A stretch of DNA of 64,000 bases, taken from positions 1 through 64,000 of the forward strand of contig JADFUC010002086.1 of assembly GCA_019722365.1 (NCBI GenBank). Reading direction: 5' to 3'. Numbering within the stretch: position 1 is the first letter of the stretch; each line of letters begins with the position of its first letter. The position numbers were made by a program, and so were the translations under genes. Positions 59,046 to 64,000 of this stretch are shown here, piece after piece. The DNA comes from Lithospermum erythrorhizon (lineage: Eukaryota; Streptophyta; Magnoliopsida; Boraginales; Boraginaceae). Under the pieces are notes generated by a model. That model was not told the DNA's origin, ran no database searches, and saw only the letters and a program-made list of their open reading frames with translations.

Positions 59046-59299
59046 TGTTATAAGGGCACCACAGAATATAAACAGATGCAGAAATAAGAGAGAGCAATGG
59101 CGATGATTTTATCGCTTCTGAATTGTGTGAATACAATATAAATTTGAACATTTATTTATAGGCCTTTCAAGATACAATAATAATGAATTTCAAGAACTCA
59201 TTTATCATAACTCCATCTGATTGGGCTTCATCAAGCTCAAGCCTCTTTAAACAAAGACGATTGACGGGGATGCATTAAATTATAATATTTTGTATAACA
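59046..59299 (-). repeat. 5' LTR of element C
   Basis: A 254-bp LTR starting TGTTATAAGGGCACC and ending TTTGTATAACA, with minus-strand TATA GGCCTATAAATAAATG near 59149-59164. The target duplication aagct follows at 59300-59304. Confidence 0.75.
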
Positions 59300-59304
59300 A
59301 AGCT

Positions 59305-60730
59305 CCAATTAAATTAGCTTCCATACTTTTTTTATTCAATGTGTATTAAATCCCCAAATTACCCTTATGTTAAATGGATACCTAGGTTCAAATCAACAAG
59401 AAGATACTATTAAAAAAATGAAACAATGAAACAATGAAACTTTAGGATCAAATAGTCGAAATGAAACTTTACGTTCAAATTTCACTGCGTTATTCAAGGG
59501 GTAATATGAATATAAACATTTTTTGTTTGGCAAGACATCAACCATTATACGTATTTTGGTATGGCCTTATTCACTGATATATAATTAGAAAAACCTATTC
59601 ATTCACTCTTGAGTCATGAATAAATGTTTCACATTTTTATTACTTTTTCTTTAAACGTTCATCAAGTCAGCACTTACCCTTAAAAGTTTGGCATTTTTTT
59701 ACTACTTGTCGATTATTTCTTATCATTTTTATGGATGTTAAACTTCTTTTGTGGGATGTTTTTTTGGTTTATTTCGTATAATTTATATCGATATTAGAGA
59801 TAGTTGCTTATTGGATACAACTTCCGTTGTTTGTTTATTTACCTGCCATTAATATAAGTAATTGTTTAACCTATAAATATTTTATTAATGATGTTTGAAT
59901 TTTTTTTTCTTTTATCCTTTATTAATTAGAGATAATCATTATATTTTAAGGCGAAAAATGAAAGTTTACATAAATAAATGTACTTATATATAATTAAAAA
60001 AAAAATTGTTCAAAAATTTTAGTCCAAAACATCACTTATATTAATCGGAGGAAATATGACAATATTGAAAAACTATGAAAAATAAATTCTATCAAATTAG
60101 ACTTTTTATTTGTGCCACACAATTCTCTACCGAACTATCATCACCCCTATGCACACATATGTCGCGCCTATGATACAAGTCTTGTTCGCATCCATTAAGA
60201 GTTCGTTTTAAATTACTGCAGATTCTGACTGTGGATGCCAGTTTATCGAACCGGCCTTACCGGGGCCCAAACATCTATTCTAGCCCTCACAGCTCCACCA
60301 ACTGCATCTGGTTCAAGTATCAAGTGAGACGGACTCCGCCACTGCACTCCAATATTCAAGGATGCTCTGCCCCGCTCGAGGCCCTCGTTTACTAACGCCA
60401 GATTATTAAACCATACCACCTTAATAATAGTAAATTTATTACATTTCCTTCAGATTTAACGTGATACCATATAAAACATACTTCGCACTAATGCTAATAC
60501 CTAAAGAATGTCTAACTTAAATACTAAATTGATCCTCAGAGCACGTGGTACTACTTAAACAAATGGTACCACATTAATGTAACAAACAAACCTGTTCAAA
60601 TTTAAATTGAAATCAAATACTTAAATCAAACATATTCATATCCAAACTTAGGAAAATAAGCATTCCTAAAATATAATTGTAGAACATAAAAACCAAATTG
60701 TTCGAATACTAAACATGAACATAATCATCT
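59305..60730. other. Spacer
   Basis: AT-rich to about 60100, then a GC-richer block (60110-60420) without a recognised protein. A short inverted pair GTGGTACTACTT/AATGGTACCAC lies near 60545-60575. Nothing further can be named. Confidence 0.4.
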
Positions 60731-60739
60731 TCCTCACGG

Positions 60740-61970
60740 TCCAAAGGAAATGTGTGTGATGGCGGTAGTGATGATTCTGGAAACATGCTCTAAATACGAA
60801 TTCTCGTCCGCTCCTGCTCCATACTCATTCGCTCCCTCGCTCTACCTCATCCTCCTCCTCGCCTCCACAATCATATCACGCTACACCCTCATCCGCCTCT
60901 TTATATCAACCTTAATGCTAAGATCTTTAACACGCGACGTTTAATCGACTCCAACATTGCCAAAGCCTCTATCTATTTATCCCTAGAACGAGGAAGACCC
61001 CTGCTTTCTCCAAACTGCCCTATAACCAACGGCGCCAACGGATAGACAACGGCCCCCTAATTATACCCATCCATTTTGCAGCAGTTAGCTATCGAATCCC
61101 ACACTTAGCCTCAACATCCGCTAATTATTCAAACACCTCCTATTTAGACCATAATACCCCGTCCCACATACAAACTGTATGCCTAATCAATGATTGTCTT
61201 CCCATAATAGAGTCCTTCTTAAAATCAAATTTTTTACATATTCCAACGGGAACGCCTTTAACATTAACTAACAAATGGGAGATAATCATGCTATATCATA
61301 GATTTCCTTTGATAAAAACACATGCTTAAGGACAACTATATATTAACCCATTTCATATTCAAGATAATTTCACTTTCCAAAAAGCTTTAATTCATTCAAA
61401 TTATTCTTATAAACAATACCATCTTTCTTAACACTACGATTGTTGTTAAGAGTTCTTACACAATCATATATAACGCCACCTACGCTTAATTTAATTCATC
61501 CCCTTCCGATAATCAATATCCCCTCCCCAATCGCATAAATAAATGTGTTTATTAAATCGGTTTCCGTTATAACACCTATAACTCCATTGACATTGTAACG
61601 ACAACCAACCACTCCAACATTCTCATTATTACGTAGTCTAACGGATTCATAAAATTGATAAACAATAACGGGATACCAACTACTAGTAAAAGTACTAAAT
61701 GTGGTAAGTTTGGCTTCATCTAAGAGTTGGAACAACATATTACCCTTTCCCTCCTTAATTTATCATTCATTAAGGTACATCCTCACCAGATCTTCGCACT
61801 CCACCTCCTATCCTTCGAACTTCGGCCACGCACCGTATCTTCTCTTCTTCCCTCCCGCGCGACATCAAAAGTAATTTGCTGACTCTCCTCCTATTCCGTG
61901 TTTGCAATTCCTCTTGGTCTTGAACAACTTGCTTGTTTTTGGGATATCTTCTTGGTGTCATTTTAAACAA
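60740..61970 (-). pseudogene. Decayed plant-transposon-type protein ORF
   Basis: The minus-strand frame 61970-61770 opens MTPRRYPKNKQVVQDQEELQ and is basic and glutamine-rich. Downstream, frame 61738-61496 gives WYPVIVYQFYESVRLRNNEN, then VGVVGCRYNVNGVIGVITET. The FY...V....VRG..v.....I spacing resembles the plant-specific Transposase_32 / putative plant transposon protein domain found in gag-like ORFs of several elements. Further down (to about 60740) the frame is broken, with arginine-rich stretches. No LTR was found. The domain call is from pattern recall; an unrelated host pseudogene is possible. Confidence 0.38.
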
Positions 61971-62103
61971 CTGACACTAATATAATGTAATGGACTAATT
62001 AAAAGATGATTTAGGGTTGATTTATAGTGTAATTGAAGATTGGATTGAGAAAATTTGATTTTTGAAGTTTAGAGTTTGAGTGAAAGTGTTTTCAATTGAA
62101 GTA

Positions 62104-62878
62104 TTAAACATTCCATAAGAAAATGATACGGATTTTAGAAAATTTAAGCATTCCATGTGTATGACCTTGAGCTAAAATGGTTAGATTTGTTCCTGCCTTA
62201 GCTTGAATGGAAAAAGAAACTCCATGCCAGTTCCCAGAGGTACCTAATTTTGATCTATTCATGTCAACTAACTTCAAAGCTTCAATTATCCTCAAATGGC
62301 ATGCGGCTAGTGTCTATCTTGCAATCAGACCTCAACATCGACCAAAGACGAATTATCCTCAAAGAAATGATGTCGTATATAAACAAAAGCTAATAGAGTG
62401 CAGATTCAAGGCATAAACATCATCCAATGATCCCCAATTGTCTCTTTTGTTTTCATGTTCAGTAACAACACCTTAAGATTAGGACTTCTTAAACGTATTA
62501 CTTTCAAGAGTCTACAAATTCAAGCATCAAGCAAACATTTTCAACATCATACAAAATCAAAGAGGCCAAACTACACCTCCAACCTATTTGGCAATCTAGG
62601 ATCCTTTGAACTTGAAATCTAGGAATGACTATCAATCCAGTTTGGTTTGATAGTGTTTGAACCCACTTTTCCTTTTTCATTACCAAATTCATTTCCGCTC
62701 CTATGCCCATTCCTGCCACTGGATTTCCTCCCTTTGAAGAAAACCATAAACCAAAAATCACAATAAATAAGAAATTATCCCCTTTTAGTGAGAAATGAAA
62801 AAAGATACCTTGAAGCAAATTAAAGTCTTGGACGATGTGGAATGACCAATTGGGGAACAGAAGGAGTGAAGTAACCAT
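62104..62878 (-). other. Two unassigned minus-strand ORFs, possible host exons
   Basis: ORF 62878-62504 (124 codons) begins MVTSLLLFPNWSFHIVQDFN and ends LASLILYDVENVCLMLEFVDS. Inside it are splice-like words: CTTCAAGGTATC near 62815 and TTTTCTTCAAAG near 62740, so two exons separated by a roughly 75-bp intron are possible. ORF 62295-62104 (63 codons) contains SGNWHGVSFSIQAKAGTNLT and ILAQGHTHGM. Codon texture is more gene-like than in most of the window, but I recognise no family. They may be parts of one minus-strand gene or a captured fragment. Confidence 0.25.
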
Positions 62879-63057
62879 ATAAATAGCCTATTGGAACACC
62901 ATCGATGTTAATTAATGTTCTCATTCAAGTACAATAATCTCACCATCCACGATGACCTCCATCATTAATGCTTCAACACCTTAAATTGAAGACTTTTGGA
63001 TAGAGAAAACTTAACCAGATTTAAGGTTGATTATTGCCCATCCCCAAAGGTGAAGGT

Positions 63058-63725
63058 AATCGACTTGCCTCGATAAAAATAACGAGTCGGGTAGTATCTC
63101 GGCCTTAACGCAACGAGCTCAGCTTTAGTACTGCCCGGCTTGATAAGAATCCGACTCGCTAAGAAGAAAAAAATGAAAAGAAATCTTATTTTTAATATAA
63201 ATAAAAAATACAAGAATATATTTAGAACATTAATAAATTACATAAATCTTAACTATTTGAAATATTGATAATCTAATTTACAAACCTTAATTATAGATAA
63301 CACAAATAAAATATTGGACCACATTAACTAAATGTCGAGCCGAGTAAGACGAATAAGAATATAATTTTACTAACCAACTATGTACTTTACAACCGCCTTT
63401 ATAAACCTTAATTATAGATAACACGAATATAATTTACAAACCAACTATGTATGACTATATTGGACCACATTAACTAAATGTTCAAATATTAAATGGATAA
63501 CACAAATAAAATAAATTATTTTTATTTTGGCTAGACTAAGTATTGAATATATTATATAATATTTTTAAAATTTTGACAATTTGTTAACGAGCCGAGTAAA
63601 TATTGAAGCGAGCTGAGTTTCAAACGAAAGACTGCTCAAGCCTCGCGCCCGACTCGTTAACTACCGAGCGGTCTATCGAGCCGAATACTCGAGTCGGGTG
63701 CTCGAGCGGGTAATGAGTCGATGCT
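63058..63725. repeat. Inverted-repeat element with ACGAGTCGGG arms
   Basis: GC-rich blocks at 63058-63170 and 63590-63725 are inverted relative to each other: AACGAGTCGGG (about 63080) pairs with CCCGACTCGTTAA (about 63650), and CGAGCTCAGCT pairs with GCGAGCTGAG. The interior is AT-rich and holds two copies of CCTTAATTATAGATAACAC (63284 and 63404) with GGACCACATTAACTAAATG (63316 and 63462). The layout suggests a MITE-like or foldback element. Confidence 0.45.
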
Positions 63726-64000
63726 AGCACTAAGAGGAATGCATTCCAATCTTTATTGTATAGGTAATTAAAATAGTACATTTTAATATTTTTAAAAAGA
63801 TTCTTGTCTAAATGTGCATAGGAGTCAGACTATAAGCAATCTTATTGTATATGATAATAGGTTTGAGCAAGATAACAAAATATTATCTATTGCTTCAGAA
63901 ATCACAATATATACGAAATGTGGATAGTGTAATCATCCGATTTGATTTATTACATTCTATTCAAACAACAAAACATATTGTTAATTTTTTTTTTTAACTA
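63726..64000. other. Spacer to the window end
   Basis: AT-rich, with a T-tract near 63986-63995. No feature recognised. Confidence 0.4.

Larger units (their letters stand above)
45036..59299 (-). mobile_element. Outer non-coding copia-type LTR element C, heavily nested
   Basis: Short LTRs (45036-45275 and 59046-59299), a perfect 5-bp target duplication aagct (45031-45035 and 59300-59304), a purine tract GGGGGAGTGTTATGG-type junction on the minus strand and a leader beginning CGTTATCGGCCACGATCAAG after the 5' LTR define the element. Without the nested insertion (49942-58254) its interior is about 5.4 kb. No gag-pol motif was recognised in 45276-49941 or 58255-59045, so it looks non-autonomous. 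It contains characteristic direct repeats near its 3' end and a 36-bp tandem repeat. Confidence 0.75.

Overview
The window is plant nuclear DNA, almost certainly from a eudicot. The evidence is a complete RALF signalling-peptide gene, low GC content, very low gene density, and wall-to-wall LTR-retrotransposon remnants of plant-specific lineages (Ty1-copia, Ty3-gypsy Tat/Retand-like, chromovirus). An antisense extra ORF downstream of pol, as in Retand-type Tat elements, is compatible with groups such as Caryophyllales, but the species cannot be fixed from sequence. No rRNA gene, tRNA gene, CRISPR array or bacterial operon was seen.

Layout. (1) 262-8763 and 9067-17981 are two minus-oriented LTR elements. 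Each has both LTRs, a 5-bp target-site duplication (TSD), a tRNA-Met-type primer site and a polypurine tract, but no recognisable gag-pol: they are large non-coding LTR elements (LARD-like) that share internal sequence blocks. The left LTR of the second carries a nested gypsy-type LTR. (2) 17982-22600 is spacer with a copia RT fragment, a TATA/A-tract region and MITE-like pieces. (3) 22640-22791 is a possible terminal exon of an ARM-repeat gene. 23569-23922 is an intact RALF gene, the one convincing host gene. (4) About 24208-35060 is one degraded Tat-lineage gypsy element on the minus strand: LTRs, gag, pol and a long antisense ORF region on the plus strand with two candidate introns. A solo LTR of the first LARD family (31764-32739, perfect TSD) sits inside it. 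(5) 37600-37970 is a minisatellite split by a 176-bp solo LTR with perfect TSD. (6) 38205-41871 is a plus-strand chromovirus remnant (RNase H, integrase) interrupted by a long copia-type LTR. (7) 43259-43745 is a copia gag fragment, followed by a 387-bp-period duplication. (8) 45036-59299 is a three-level nest: an outer non-coding copia-type element (TSD aagct), inside it a minus-strand copia element with gag, integrase, RT and RNase H remnants (49942-58254), and inside that a plus-strand 2.2-kb LTR (54328-56514). (9) 60740-61970 is a decayed plant-transposon-type ORF. 62104-62878 holds unassigned minus-strand ORFs. 63058-63725 is an inverted-repeat element.

How it works together. The window records successive insertion. 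Host function is confined to the RALF gene and perhaps the ARM-like exon. The closest interaction between the two worlds is that the truncated 3' LTR of the Tat element lies about 150 bp upstream of the RALF TATA box, on the same strand, so its promoter points into RALF.
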